This document shows, one piece after another, positions 32,387-40,974 of a DNA stretch of 64,000 nucleotides. A program made the translations under genes and the position numbers. This stretch comes from Gaiellasilicea sp963761905. GTDB lineage: Bacteria; Actinomycetota; Thermoleophilia; Gaiellales; Gaiellaceae. Below the pieces are notes generated by a model. It was not told the origin of the DNA. It saw only the letters and a list, made by a program, of their open reading frames with translations, and made no database searches. The stretch covers positions 1-64,000 of the forward strand of contig CAVXIQ010000007.1 in NCBI GenBank assembly GCA_963761905.1. The letters run 5' to 3'. Each line of letters starts with the position of its first letter. The stretch's first letter is position 1.

Positions 32387-33608
32387 CAGCGCTCGGAGCC
32401 CTCGCAGGAACGGAGGGTCTCGACTCGCGGCGTGCCGGCGCGCCACGTCAGCCGGATCCGTGAGCGAAGCAGCGTTGTTCGAGTAGTCGAGCTCCTCGAG
32501 CCGCTCCTCCGGATTCGCGCGATGGACGAGCACGTACACGCCTGCGGGAACGCCGCGCAGCTCGAGGTTCTGGCCGTGGAAGTGCGCCGGATAGAGATCG
32601 GTGTAGCCGGACGACGTGCCCTGCTCGACGGAGAGAACGTCCGGCTGTGAGCTCGCGCAGTTGCCGAGATAGCGCGGCCCGCGGAAGGCAGCGACGCGGC
32701 GAGCGGCGTACCCGTAGTGGTCGGCGAGGCAGAAGCCGCTCTTGCGATCGCGCACGACGAGCGTCCCGTCGGCCCGCCGGAGCTCGTAGCGCTGGAAGTC
32801 GAGCAGGTGCCAATGCGTGTGCGTCGACTCGGGCGTGTAGCGGAGCCGGCCGACGCCCGGATAGGCGCGGACGCTGCCGTCCGAGAGCTCGACGAGCTGA
32901 CGCGCGAGCATCGGCGCCCCGGCCGTCGGGCGCGTGCCGACGATCCGGATCGGGCCGTCGCCGACGTTGTCGGTTGCCGAGGCGAAGCCGAGCTTCGTTC
33001 CCGCGAGGCCGAGGCCCGACGGAGCGCGCTGGTCGAAATCGGGCAGGAGCTCGCGCGGCCCGGCCTGCGGCGTGCCGGTGTCGCGGGTCTTCTCCTCCGG
33101 GAGCGCCGCGCCCGGCACGAGGCGGAGCTCGGTCAGCCGTCCGGTCTGGCTCCAGCGCGGCGCCACCTGCTCGGCCGGGCCGCCGAGGAGCCGGAACGGG
33201 CGCCCGCCACGCGCCGCGACGCCCCAGATGTCGAAGCTGCCGCCGAGGAGGGGGCTCGCGGCGTAGGCGATCGTCCTTCCGTTCGGCGACCAGGCCGGCA
33301 TCGCGACCACCTGCTGCGCCGTGGGTGAGCCGGTAGACGCCGCCGCCGTCGCGCCTGACGACGTAGAGGCTCGACCCTCGCCCGCCGGGCTCCTGGCGCA
33401 CGAAGACGATCCGGCGGCCGTCGGGCGACCAGTCCGGCTGGCTGTCGAGGGCGCGCGTAGCGGTGATCCGGCGCCCGCGGACGAAGAGGTCGCCGTCACG
33501 GGCCTCGACGACGGCGCCCGGCAGTCGGCGCGCGTCGCCGTCCGCCACCAGCGCGGTGACGAGTGGGAGCGGCGCGAGCGCCAGCGCGACGACGAGCAGC
33601 CGTTTCAT
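32383..33608 (-). CDS. Secreted beta-propeller/lysyl-oxidase fusion, frameshifted twice
   Basis: After a signal peptide (LLVVALALAPLPLVTALVA) come TolB/PD40 propeller repeats (SQPDWSPDGRRIVFV and MPAWSPNGRTIAYA) and a C-terminal lysyl-oxidase-like domain with HTHWHLLDFQRYEL, RKSGFCLADHYG, SSGYTDLYPAHFHGQNLEL and LDYSNN. Those match the copper-site histidines, the cofactor lysine region and the DYSNN tail of lysyl oxidases. The frame breaks at about 33320 and 32461, each repaired by removing one base; the end is then RSCEGSERC at 32383. Repaired length is about 407 residues. It overlaps the upstream CaiB stop by ATGA. Confidence 0.8.
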
Positions 33609-34573
33609 TCGAGGCCGAGCTCCCGACGCCACTCGGCCGTCTGCTCGCCGATCGCCGGAGCGCGGGCGGCGCCGGCCGGAGGGCCGAACTCGGCCGCCGC
33701 CTCGGCGAGCGTCGCGACGGGGCCGACCGCCACCTCCTCGTCGTCGAAGAGCTCGAGCCACTGCTCGAGTGGGCGCGCCGCGAAGATCGCCGCCAGCTCG
33801 GCTGCGAGCTCTTCCTGCCGCGGGCCGACGAGGTGCAGCTCGGCGAGCTCCGGCCTGCCGACGACCTCGCAGAGCCGGGCGAAGAACTTCGGCTCGAGGG
33901 CGCCGACCGTCAGGTGGCGCCCATCCGCGGTCTCGTAGATTCGGTAACAGGCGAGCCCGCCCGTCAAGAAGCGAGGAAGCGGGTCGCCTCCGCGCCGGTG
34001 CTCGACGAGCCGATGAGCGCCGTGCGTCATCGAGATCGTGAGACGCGCGCCGCGGCCTGTGCGCTCCCGCTCGAGCAGGGCGGCGAGGATCTCGGCGGTT
34101 GCGGCGAGCGCACCGGCGGCGAGGTCGGCCGGCTGGAGCGGTGGCAGGCAGGGAGCCGTGTCCTCGAGTACGCCGGCGAAGCCGAGGTAGTTGAGGTCGT
34201 GGCCGACCCGGTCGGAGTGGCGGCCGTCGACGCCGAAGCCGGTGATCGAGCAGTAGACGGTTCGCGTCGGCACGTCGTCGGGACCGATGCCGAGCCGGGC
34301 CGCGACGCCCGGCCGAAAGCCCTCCAGGACGACATCGGCGCGGGCGCACAGGGCGCGCGCGAGCTCCGGCTCCGCCTTCAGGTCACACGCGACCGATTCC
34401 TTGCCGGCGCCGAGCGCCTCGTCCCACGCTGGAGCCACCTGCCGCATCGGATCGCCCTCGGGCGCCTCCAGCCGGACGACGCGCGCGCCGAGCCGCAGGA
34501 GCTCCCGCGAGGCGTACGCGCCCGGCAGGTACCGGGTCAGATCGACGACGAGCAGGCCTCTGAGCGGTTGCAC
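33605..34573 (-). CDS. CaiB/BaiF-type CoA transferase (alpha-methylacyl-CoA racemase-like)
   Basis: The 322-residue protein opens with LRGLLVVDLTRYLPGAYASR and has FRPGVAARLGI and the catalytic-Asp region GHDLNYLGFAG near residue 125, as in class III CoA transferases and alpha-methylacyl-CoA racemase. The adjacent TetR gene and acyl-CoA dehydrogenases suggest a role in branched-chain or fatty acyl-CoA breakdown. GTG 34573 is the start; TAGCGT ends 8 nt away. Confidence 0.88.
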   Translation of the reverse strand: MQPLRGLLVVDLTRYLPGAYASRELLRLGARVVRLEAPEGDPMRQVAPAWDEALGAGKESVACDLKAEPELARALCARADVVLEGFRPGVAARLGIGPDDVPTRTVYCSITGFGVDGRHSDRVGHDLNYLGFAGVLEDTAPCLPPLQPADLAAGALAATAEILAALLERERTGRGARLTISMTHGAHRLVEHRRGGDPLPRFLTGGLACYRIYETADGRHLTVGALEPKFFARLCEVVGRPELAELHLVGPRQEELAAELAAIFAARPLEQWLELFDDEEVAVGPVATLAEAAAEFGPPAGAARAPAIGEQTAEWRRELGLE

Positions 34574-34581
34574 CGCCGCCG

Positions 34582-34587
34582 ACGCTA
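34582..34587 (-). promoter_or_regulatory. -10 box TAGCGT for the CaiB gene
   Basis: Minus-strand TAGCGT ends 8 nt before GTG 34573. The whole divergent gap to the TetR gene is only 30 bp. Confidence 0.45.
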
Positions 34588-34591
34588 GCAG

Positions 34592-34597
34592 TACGCT
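34592..34597 (+). promoter_or_regulatory. -10 box TACGCT for the TetR gene
   Basis: TACGCT ends 6 nt before GTG 34604, implying a leaderless mRNA. Confidence 0.6.
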
Positions 34598-34603
34598 GCG
34601 ACG

Positions 34604-35206
34604 GTGTTGACTGAGCGTTCAACCGCGCAGGAGGAGAAGCGGCGGCTGATCCTCGAGGCCTCCGTTCGCGTCTTCGCGCGCAAGGGCTACCACACCTCTC
34701 GCGTGGGCGACATCGCGGAGGAGGCCGGGATCGCGCATGGGCTCCTCTACCACTACTTCGCCTCGAAGGAAGAGGTGCTCGAGACCGTCTTCCGCGAGAA
34801 CTGGAGCGAGCTGATCGGATCCTTCAAGCGGGTCGAAGCCTCCGACGAGCCCGCGCTCGAGCAGCTCGAGGGGATCGCCAAGATCCTGCTTCGCTCGTGG
34901 CGGAACGATCCGGACCTGGTCAGCGTGATGGTGCGGGAGGTCGCGCGCAGCCAGCACCTCCAGGGCCAGGTGGACGAGATCCGGGAGGGATTCCAGGTCA
35001 TCCAGCGGGTGATCGAGCGCGGCCAGGCCGACGGCTCGCTCCGCCCCGAGCTCGATCCGCGCCTTGCGAGCTGGATCTTCTACGGCGGGCTCGAGGAGAT
35101 CCTCACGGGCTGGGTGCTCGGCCAGCTCCCCGACGGGGACGACGAGGTCGCTCGCGCCGAGCGGACGATCGTCGAGCTTCTCTGCGGTGGGCTCGCGGCT
35201 CGCTAG
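34604..35206 (+). CDS. TetR-family transcriptional regulator
   Basis: The 200-residue protein has an N-terminal TetR helix-turn-helix (ILEASVRVFARKGYHTSRVG, then IAEEAGIAHGLLYHYF, residues about 14-53) and a ligand-binding C-terminus resembling FadR/AcrR relatives. Its own first codons form the 18-bp inverted repeat GTTGACTGAGCGTTCAAC, so it probably represses itself; a near copy precedes the acyl-CoA dehydrogenase/SDR pair at 38.9 kb. An acyl-CoA ligand is a reasonable guess. Confidence 0.92.
   Translation: MLTERSTAQEEKRRLILEASVRVFARKGYHTSRVGDIAEEAGIAHGLLYHYFASKEEVLETVFRENWSELIGSFKRVEASDEPALEQLEGIAKILLRSWRNDPDLVSVMVREVARSQHLQGQVDEIREGFQVIQRVIERGQADGSLRPELDPRLASWIFYGGLEEILTGWVLGQLPDGDDEVARAERTIVELLCGGLAAR
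34606..34623 (+). promoter_or_regulatory. Candidate TetR operator at the regulator's own start
   Basis: GTTGACTGAGCGTTCAAC has inverted arms GTTGA/TCAAC and spans codons 1-7 of the TetR gene. It matches 15 of 18 positions with the site at 38867. Confidence 0.65.
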
Positions 35207-35706
35207 CGACAGACACCGACGCTCGGCCGGCTGAGCCCGAACGCCCAGAGCCGCTCGCGCAGGATGTAGAAGGCCGTTCGGCTGCGGGCCCGTTCGATGA
35301 CGAGCGCGTAGTAGCCGTCGCAGTCGAAGCGCGTCAGCGCGCCGTACGTGCCGCGCACCTCGGCGACACCGGCGCCGAGCTCGAGCCCTTGCTTCGTCCG
35401 CCAGCCGGCCGGCGAGTGGAGCGTGAAGAGCGCCGCCGCGCGACCTCCCCGGAGCTCGACGCCGACGCCTTCGGGCTCGAACGCGAAGTAGTTGAAGTAC
35501 CACGTCTCCCTCGGGCAGTTCGTACAGATCCCGTAGGCGCGGCCCCAGGCGCGCTCGACCTGTGCCTTTGTGGCGCCGAGGCGAATCCCACCGAGGCTGG
35601 CTCCCGGGACGACCTCGCCGGCAGTCGGCGGGGCGGCCGCTGCTGGGCCGACGGCGAGCACAAGGATCGAGATGCCGGCGACGAGCAAGCGCACGTCTGA
35701 GAGCAT
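35203..35706 (-). CDS. Hypothetical secreted protein
   Basis: The 167-residue protein has a signal peptide (LLVAGISILVLAVGPAAAAP) followed by a beta-rich domain (GASLGGIRLGATKAQVERAW, VVIERARSRTAFYIL-like end). The start of the mature domain resembles the short repeated GxRLGxT motif of SmpA/BamE-like lipoproteins, but there is no lipobox and I do not claim that fold. Cysteines in CTNCPRET and near the C-terminus could form disulfides. Confidence 0.65.
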   Translation of the reverse strand: MLSDVRLLVAGISILVLAVGPAAAAPPTAGEVVPGASLGGIRLGATKAQVERAWGRAYGICTNCPRETWYFNYFAFEPEGVGVELRGGRAAALFTLHSPAGWRTKQGLELGAGVAEVRGTYGALTRFDCDGYYALVIERARSRTAFYILRERLWAFGLSRPSVGVCR

Positions 35707-35712
35707 AGGCGC

Positions 35713-36180
35713 GTGAAGACGTTCAACCTCTTCGACGGCGAGCTGGACGAGGAACGCGATCAGCCGGGTTTCTCGTGGCGCAGAGCGTCAATCGGGCGGA
35801 GGCTCGGCGCCGAGAAGCTCGGCGCGAGCCTCTACGAGCTCGCGCCGGGCGAGCGCTCGTTCCCCTACCACTACGAGTACGGGAACGAGGAATGGCTGCT
35901 CGTCGTCGCCGGCCGACCGACGCTGCGCGACCCGTCGGGCGAGCATGAGCTGCGCCCTGGCGACGTCGTCTGTTTCGTGGAAGGGCCTGAGGGCGCCCAC
36001 CAGATCCGGAACGACACCGACGAGCCGATCCGCGTCCTGATCGCCTCGACGAAGAGCTCACCCGACGCTGCTGTCTACCCCGACAGCGGCAAGATCGGTG
36101 TCTGGTCGGGCCACGAAGCCGATCCCGGCCGGCTCTTCCGGATCGACTCCGCCGTCGACTACTGGGACGGCGAGAGCTAG
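35713..36180 (+). CDS. Cupin-domain protein
   Basis: The 155-residue protein has a single cupin barrel: YELAPGERSFPYHYEYGNEE (about residues 41-60) contains the metal-ligand His/Glu pattern, and LRPGDVVCFVEGPEGAHQIRN (two runs) the second motif. Single-domain cupins cover isomerases, dioxygenases and sugar binders; the substrate is unknown. The 6-nt gap to the divergent secreted protein leaves no room for separate promoters unless they overlap the coding starts. Confidence 0.82.
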   Translation: MKTFNLFDGELDEERDQPGFSWRRASIGRRLGAEKLGASLYELAPGERSFPYHYEYGNEEWLLVVAGRPTLRDPSGEHELRPGDVVCFVEGPEGAHQIRNDTDEPIRVLIASTKSSPDAAVYPDSGKIGVWSGHEADPGRLFRIDSAVDYWDGES

Positions 36181-37373
36181 CGGAACGCGTTCTCGCCGGT
36201 CAGGGCCTGACCGACGACGAGCGTATGTACCTCGTGCGTTCCCTCGTAGGTGAGCACCGATTCGAGATTGTTCTGGTGGCGGATCACGGGATACTCGAGG
36301 GTGACGCCGTTCGCGCCGAGGATGGTTCGGGCGCTGCGAGCGACCTCGATCGCGCCGCGGACGTTGCCCATCTTTCCGAGCGAGACGTGCTCCTGGCGCA
36401 GCGTCCCGTCGTCCTTCATCCGCCCGATGTGGAGCGCGACGAGCGCGCCGCGGTTGAGCTCGAGCGCCATCTCGGCGAGCTTCTGCTGGGTGAGCTGGTA
36501 GGCCGAGATCGGCTTGTCGAAGACGATCCGCTCCTTCGCGTACTCGAGCGCCGCCTCGAAGCAGGCACGGCCGGCGCCGACGGCGCCCCAGACGATCCCG
36601 TAGCGCGCCTCGTTCAGGCACGAGAGCGGGCCGCGCAGGGTGCTCACCTCCGGGAACATCGCTTCCTCCGGCACGCGCACGTCCTGGAGCACGAGCTCCG
36701 AGGTGACGGATGCGCGCAGCGACAGCTTCTTGTGGATCTCGGGCGCCGTGAACCCGGGTGTTCCCTTCTCGACCAGGAAACCTCGGATCGCGCCGTCGTC
36801 CGTGCGCGCCCAGACGGTCGCGACGTCGGCGATCGTCCCGTTCGTGATCCACATCTTGGCGCCGTTCAGGATCCAGTCTGAGCCGTCGCGGCGCGCATGC
36901 GTGCGCATCGAGCCGGGGTCGGAGCCGGCGTCGGGCTCGGTGAGGCCGAAGCAGCCGATCGCCTCGCCCGTATGCATCGCCGGCAGCCAGCGCTGCTTCT
37001 GCTCCTCGGAGCCCCAGCGCCAGATCGAGAACATCGCAAGCGAGCCCTGCACCGAGACCGCGCTGCGGACGCCCGAGTCCCCCGCCTCGAGCTCGAGGCA
37101 GGCGAGGCCGTAGGCGACGGCGCTCGCGCCTGGAAGGCCGTAGCCCTCGAGATGCATCCCGAAGAGGCCGAGCTTGCCGAGCTCCGCGATCAGCTCGCGC
37201 GGCAGGATCCCTTGCTCGAACCAGTCGCCGATGTCGGGCAGAACGCGATCCCGTACGAATTGCCGCACGGTGTCCCTGATCGCCCGCTCCTCGTCGTCGA
37301 GCAGGGCGTCGAGCGCGAGGAAGTCGAGCGGGTCGAGCGGGGTCTTGGTCTCGGCGACGGCCATCGCGCTCAT
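36177..37373 (-). CDS. Acyl-CoA dehydrogenase, glutaryl-CoA dehydrogenase type
   Basis: The 398-residue flavoenzyme has FGLTEPDAGSDPGSM, WITNGTIADVATVWART and the catalytic-Glu region SVLTYEGTHEVHTLVVGQAL near the C-terminus; that last pattern (YEGTH) is characteristic of glutaryl-CoA dehydrogenases. It would oxidise and decarboxylate glutaryl-CoA or a related short acyl-CoA. A perfect 19-bp palindrome lies 16-34 nt upstream of ATG 37373. The stop overlaps the cupin stop. Confidence 0.9.
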   Translation of the reverse strand: MSAMAVAETKTPLDPLDFLALDALLDDEERAIRDTVRQFVRDRVLPDIGDWFEQGILPRELIAELGKLGLFGMHLEGYGLPGASAVAYGLACLELEAGDSGVRSAVSVQGSLAMFSIWRWGSEEQKQRWLPAMHTGEAIGCFGLTEPDAGSDPGSMRTHARRDGSDWILNGAKMWITNGTIADVATVWARTDDGAIRGFLVEKGTPGFTAPEIHKKLSLRASVTSELVLQDVRVPEEAMFPEVSTLRGPLSCLNEARYGIVWGAVGAGRACFEAALEYAKERIVFDKPISAYQLTQQKLAEMALELNRGALVALHIGRMKDDGTLRQEHVSLGKMGNVRGAIEVARSARTILGANGVTLEYPVIRHQNNLESVLTYEGTHEVHTLVVGQALTGENAFR

Positions 37374-37388
37374 CGTAGAGAAGGAGGC

Positions 37389-37407
37389 TTGTGTTGGAGC
37401 AACACAA
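37389..37407. promoter_or_regulatory. Perfect palindrome, candidate operator
   Basis: TTGTGTTGGAGCAACACAA has perfect 8-bp arms and a 3-bp centre, sited just upstream of the minus-strand acyl-CoA dehydrogenase and ahead of the plus-strand AlkB gene. It may control one or both. It differs from the TetR site at 34606. Confidence 0.55.
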
Positions 37408-37469
37408 AGCCTTTCGGCTCTCGACCGGCACACTGGCTCCGTGGGAAGCGGAAGGCACCGAAAGGGCTC

Positions 37470-37985
37470 GTGCTCGAGCCCGAGCTGATCCCTGCGGACG
37501 AGGAGCGACGGCTGCTCGACGGGTTCGCAGCGCTCGATTTCCAACCGGTCGTGATCCGCGGGCGGACGTCGCTGCGCACGGCGGCGCACTTCGGGCTTCG
37601 CTACGGCTACGAGAACCGGCGCCTGACTCCCGGCGACCCGCTGCCGGCCCTGCTCGAGCCGCTGCGCGAGCGCGCCGCCGAGCTGGCTCGGGTGCAGCCG
37701 GAAGCGCTCGTGCAAGCGCTCGTCCAGCGGTACCCCGCCGGCGCCACGATCGGCTGGCACCGCGACTCGCCGCCGTTCGGCCGGATCGTCGGGATCTCGC
37801 TCCTCGGCACCGCCCGCCTCCGCTTTCGTCGCGGAGAGGTCCGGAACTGGGAAACGTGGTCGGTCGAGACGACGCCTCGCTCGGCGTACGTGCTCGCCGG
37901 CGAGGCGCGCACCGACTGGCAGCACTCGATCGCTCCGGCGAAGGAGCTCCGCTACTCGGTCACCTTCAGGGATCTGCGCTCGTGA
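37470..37985 (+). CDS. AlkB-like 2OG-Fe(II) dioxygenase
   Basis: The protein (171 residues from GTG 37470) has the dioxygenase iron ligands HRD in IGWHRDSPPF, His in WQHSIAPA and the 2-oxoglutarate arginines in RYSVTFRDLR. AlkB-type enzymes demethylate alkylated bases. The true start is uncertain: the frame is open to TTG 37389, and a one-base insertion of the kind found elsewhere could join it to another upstream frame. The stop overlaps the next gene's GTG. Confidence 0.8.
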   Translation: MLEPELIPADEERRLLDGFAALDFQPVVIRGRTSLRTAAHFGLRYGYENRRLTPGDPLPALLEPLRERAAELARVQPEALVQALVQRYPAGATIGWHRDSPPFGRIVGISLLGTARLRFRRGEVRNWETWSVETTPRSAYVLAGEARTDWQHSIAPAKELRYSVTFRDLRS

Positions 37986-38875
37986 TCGCCGCGTTCGCGT
38001 CGGCGCTCGCGCTGCTCCTCTCCGGCTCGCCGGAGGCCGAGGTCGCGGCGATGACACCGCAGGAGAAGGCGCACGCGGTTGTGGTAGCGGGCATGCCGGC
38101 GCCCGCGGGATTCGCCGGCGTGCTCGTTCGACGGTGGACGACGGACGTGCCGCCGCCGCGCGGCGCGCTCGTCTTCGCCGACCAGGAAGGCGGGCTCGTC
38201 AAGACGTTCCCCGGGCTCCCGCCGTTTCGGGCTGCGTCGAGCTACCGGAGCTCCGCGGAGGCATTCGCCGCCGGTCGCGAGACCGCGTCGGCGCTCCGCC
38301 GAGTGGGCGTCCAGGCCGACTTCGCGCCGGTGCTCGATCTTCCCGACGGCCCGCTCGGCTCCCGCCAGTTCGCGCGGCCGGAGTACGGCGTCGCCTTCGC
38401 GCGCGGGCTCGGCAGGGCCGCCTGCGTCAAGCACTTCCCGGGCCTCGGCTCGACGCCGAGGTCGACTGACGAGGCTCGGGTCTACGGCGTCCTCCGAGCG
38501 CAGGATCTCGCACCCTTCCGTGCCTCGATCCAAGCCGGCGTGCCGTGCGTGATGGTCTCGCACGCGATCTATCCACGACTCGGACTCCGTCGCGCCTCGC
38601 TCGAACCGGCGACGTACCGATTGCTGCGGAGCCTCGGCTTCCGCGGCGTCGCGATCACCGACTCGCTCGGGATCCTCGGGAGCCCGTACGCGCCGTACTG
38701 GGCGCGCCTGGCGATCGAGGCCGGCGCCGACCTCGTCCTGACCACGAGCGCGCGCGACGCCGAGCGGATGGCGACGGCACTGCTGCCGCTCGCCCGCTCC
38801 GGCGCGCTCGATGCGAAGCTCGTCCGGATCGCGCGGTATCGACGTTCGCTCGGACGGGTGATAGAAGTTGACTGA
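37982..38875 (+). CDS. Secreted glycoside hydrolase family 3 protein (NagZ-like)
   Basis: The 297-residue protein has a short signal sequence (IAAFASALALLLSGSPEA), then GH3 landmarks: LVFADQEGGLVKTFPG, FAPVLDL, CVKHFPGLGSTPRSTDEAR and MVSHAIYP, and the nucleophile Asp in GVAITDSLGILG. NagZ-like enzymes release beta-N-acetylglucosamine from wall fragments. GTG 37982 overlaps the AlkB stop. The stop codon lies inside the downstream operator at 38867-38884. Confidence 0.85.
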   Translation: MIAAFASALALLLSGSPEAEVAAMTPQEKAHAVVVAGMPAPAGFAGVLVRRWTTDVPPPRGALVFADQEGGLVKTFPGLPPFRAASSYRSSAEAFAAGRETASALRRVGVQADFAPVLDLPDGPLGSRQFARPEYGVAFARGLGRAACVKHFPGLGSTPRSTDEARVYGVLRAQDLAPFRASIQAGVPCVMVSHAIYPRLGLRRASLEPATYRLLRSLGFRGVAITDSLGILGSPYAPYWARLAIEAGADLVLTTSARDAERMATALLPLARSGALDAKLVRIARYRRSLGRVIEVD

Positions 38876-38884
38876 CTGTTCAAT
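38867..38884 (+). promoter_or_regulatory. Candidate TetR operator upstream of acyl-CoA dehydrogenase/SDR
   Basis: GTTGACTGACTGTTCAAT shares 15 of 18 bases with the site at the TetR gene (34606-34623) and lies 22 nt before ATG 38906, overlapping the stop of the preceding gene. Confidence 0.6.
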
Positions 38885-38905
38885 CGACGAGCGCGGGAGG
38901 CGGAC

Positions 38906-40100
38906 ATGACCACGATCGAACATGGAGTCGGCCAAACCGCCGGTACGGGCGTCTCGTTCGCCCTCACCGACGAGCAGCGCTCGCTGCGCGAGCTCGCGCG
39001 CGAGTTCGCCGCCAAGGAGATCCGGCCGAAGGCAGCCGAGTACGACGAGCACCAGACCCATCCGGCCGATCTCGTCGCGAAGGCGCACGAGCTCGGGCTG
39101 ATGAACCTGCACGTGCCGGAGTCGCTCGGCGGCCTCGGGCTCTCGACCTTCGAGGGGATCCTCGTCGGCGAGGAGCTGAACTGGGGCTGTTCCGGGAATC
39201 GGCACCTCGATCGGCGCGAACGGCCTCGGCGCCGGCCCGGTGATCATCGCGGGCAGCGAGGAGCAGCAGGCGACGTGGCTGCCGCCGCTCCTCGAGGAGC
39301 CGCTCCTCTGCTCCTTCGGGCTCTCGGAGCCGGAGGCGGGCTCGGACGTCGTCAAGCTGAAGACGACCGCGCAGCGCCGCGGCGACGAGTACGTCCTGAA
39401 CGGCTCGAAGACGTTCATCACGAACGCCGGCCACGCGGCCTGGACCGTGATCTTCGCCAAGACCGATCCCGACAAGGGGCACAAGGGAATCTCCGCCTTC
39501 ATCGTCCCGATGGACACGCCCGGGGTCGAGCTCGAGAAGCACCTGGACAAGATGGGGCAGCGCGCGACCGACACGTCCGCGTTCGCGCTCACCGACGTCG
39601 TCGTCCCGGCGGCGAACCGGCTCGGCGAGGAGGGCGAAGGCTTCAAGATCGCGATGCAGACGCTCGACTTCACGCGCCCGGGCACGGCCGCCGGCGCGGT
39701 CGGAGTCGCCCAGGCGGCGTTCGAGCACGCCGTCGAGTACGCGAAGCAGCGCGTCACCTTCGACGTGCCGATCGCGATGCACCAGGGCGTCAACTTCCTG
39801 ATCGCCGACATGGCGACCGAGATCGAGGCGGCGCGGCTCCTCGTCTGGCAGGCCGCGTGGCTGCACGACCGCGGCGAACGGGCGACGCTGCAGTCGTCGT
39901 TCGCGAAGCGCTTCTCGGCCGACACGGCGATGAAGGTGACGACCGACGCGGTTCAGATCTTCGGCGGCTACGGCTACATGAAGGAGTATCCGGTCGAGAA
40001 GCTGATGCGAGACGCGAAGCTCTTCCAGATCTACGAGGGCACCTCGCAGATTCAGCGGCTCGTGATCGCCAAGGAGATCTTCCTGCCGAGGGAGGGCTGA
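38906..40100 (+). CDS. Acyl-CoA dehydrogenase, frameshifted once
   Basis: The repaired product is 397 residues. The N-terminal part ends EELNWGCSG; removing one A of GGGAATC at 39197-39198 continues as IGTSIGANGLG into FGLSEPEAGSDVVKLK, then YVLNGSKTFITNAG and the catalytic Glu in QIYEGTSQIQRLVI. It is a medium/short-chain type flavoenzyme. GGAGG precedes ATG 38906. It is coupled by TGATG to the SDR gene and probably controlled by the TetR protein. Confidence 0.88.
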
Positions 40101-40936
40101 TGGCGCTCGAGATCGATCTCTCCGGCCGCGTCGCGCTCGTCACCGGCGGCTCGCGCGGCCTCGGCCGCGCCGATGCGCTGGCGCTCGCTCGGGCGGGCGC
40201 AGACGTCGTGATCGCGGACATCCAGGTCGAGTCGGACGAGTCCACCGACACCGCCGAGTCCTACGGCGTCCTCGCCCAGGTCGCGAAGGCGCAGGGGATC
40301 GTCTACACCGAGGCGACCGCGCAGGAGATCCAGGGCATGGGTCGCCGCTCCGCCGCGATCAAGTGCGACGTCACGGACCGCGACCAGGTCAAGCAGACCG
40401 TCGACCGCGTCGTCGAGGAGTTCGGCTCCGTCGACATCCTGATCAACAACGCCGGCACCCTCGACCACGTCGGTCAGTTCACGGATCAGAACCCCGAGCT
40501 CTGGGAGCGCGACCTTCGCGTCAACCTGACGGGCGGCTTCAACTGCGCGCAGGCGGTCTGGCCGCACATGAAGGAGCGGAAGTGGGGGCGCGTGATCAAC
40601 ATGGCGTCGGTCGCGGGGACGCTCGGGGGCTTCGGCCAGGCGAGCTACTCGACGACGAAGGCGGGCATCCTCGGCCTGACGCGCACGCTCGCGATGGAGG
40701 GCGGCCGGCACGGGATCACCTGCAACGCGATCGTCCCCGGGATCATCGGCACGGAGGCGTTCCACTTCGCGAACCCGGCGATGAACGAGCGGATCGCGAA
40801 CCGGACCGTCTTCAAGCGGCCGGGCGAGCCGGACGACATCGCGAACGCGATCTGCTTCCTCTGCTCCGACCTCGCCGGCTACATCACCGGCGTGCAGCTG
40901 AACGTGAGCGGCGGCGTCGAGTTGTTCGTGTTCTGA
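40100..40936 (+). CDS. Short-chain dehydrogenase/reductase (FabG-like)
   Basis: The 278-residue enzyme has the NAD(P) motif VTGGSRGLGRAD, an NNAGT motif and the YxxxK pair in SYSTTKAG with the upstream catalytic Ser in NMASVAGT. Insertions around residues 40-75 distinguish it from plain FabG and are common in mycofactocin- or CoA-linked SDRs; that link is only a thought. The ATG shares its A with the dehydrogenase stop. Confidence 0.9.
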   Translation: MALEIDLSGRVALVTGGSRGLGRADALALARAGADVVIADIQVESDESTDTAESYGVLAQVAKAQGIVYTEATAQEIQGMGRRSAAIKCDVTDRDQVKQTVDRVVEEFGSVDILINNAGTLDHVGQFTDQNPELWERDLRVNLTGGFNCAQAVWPHMKERKWGRVINMASVAGTLGGFGQASYSTTKAGILGLTRTLAMEGGRHGITCNAIVPGIIGTEAFHFANPAMNERIANRTVFKRPGEPDDIANAICFLCSDLAGYITGVQLNVSGGVELFVF

Positions 40937-40962
40937 GGGTGTAGCGATCGGCACGAACGTGG

Positions 40963-40968
40963 TATCGT
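40963..40968 (+). promoter_or_regulatory. -10 box TATCGT of a leaderless promoter
   Basis: TATCGT ends 6 nt before ATG 40975 of the small secreted protein. Confidence 0.6.
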
Positions 40969-40974
40969 CCCGGC

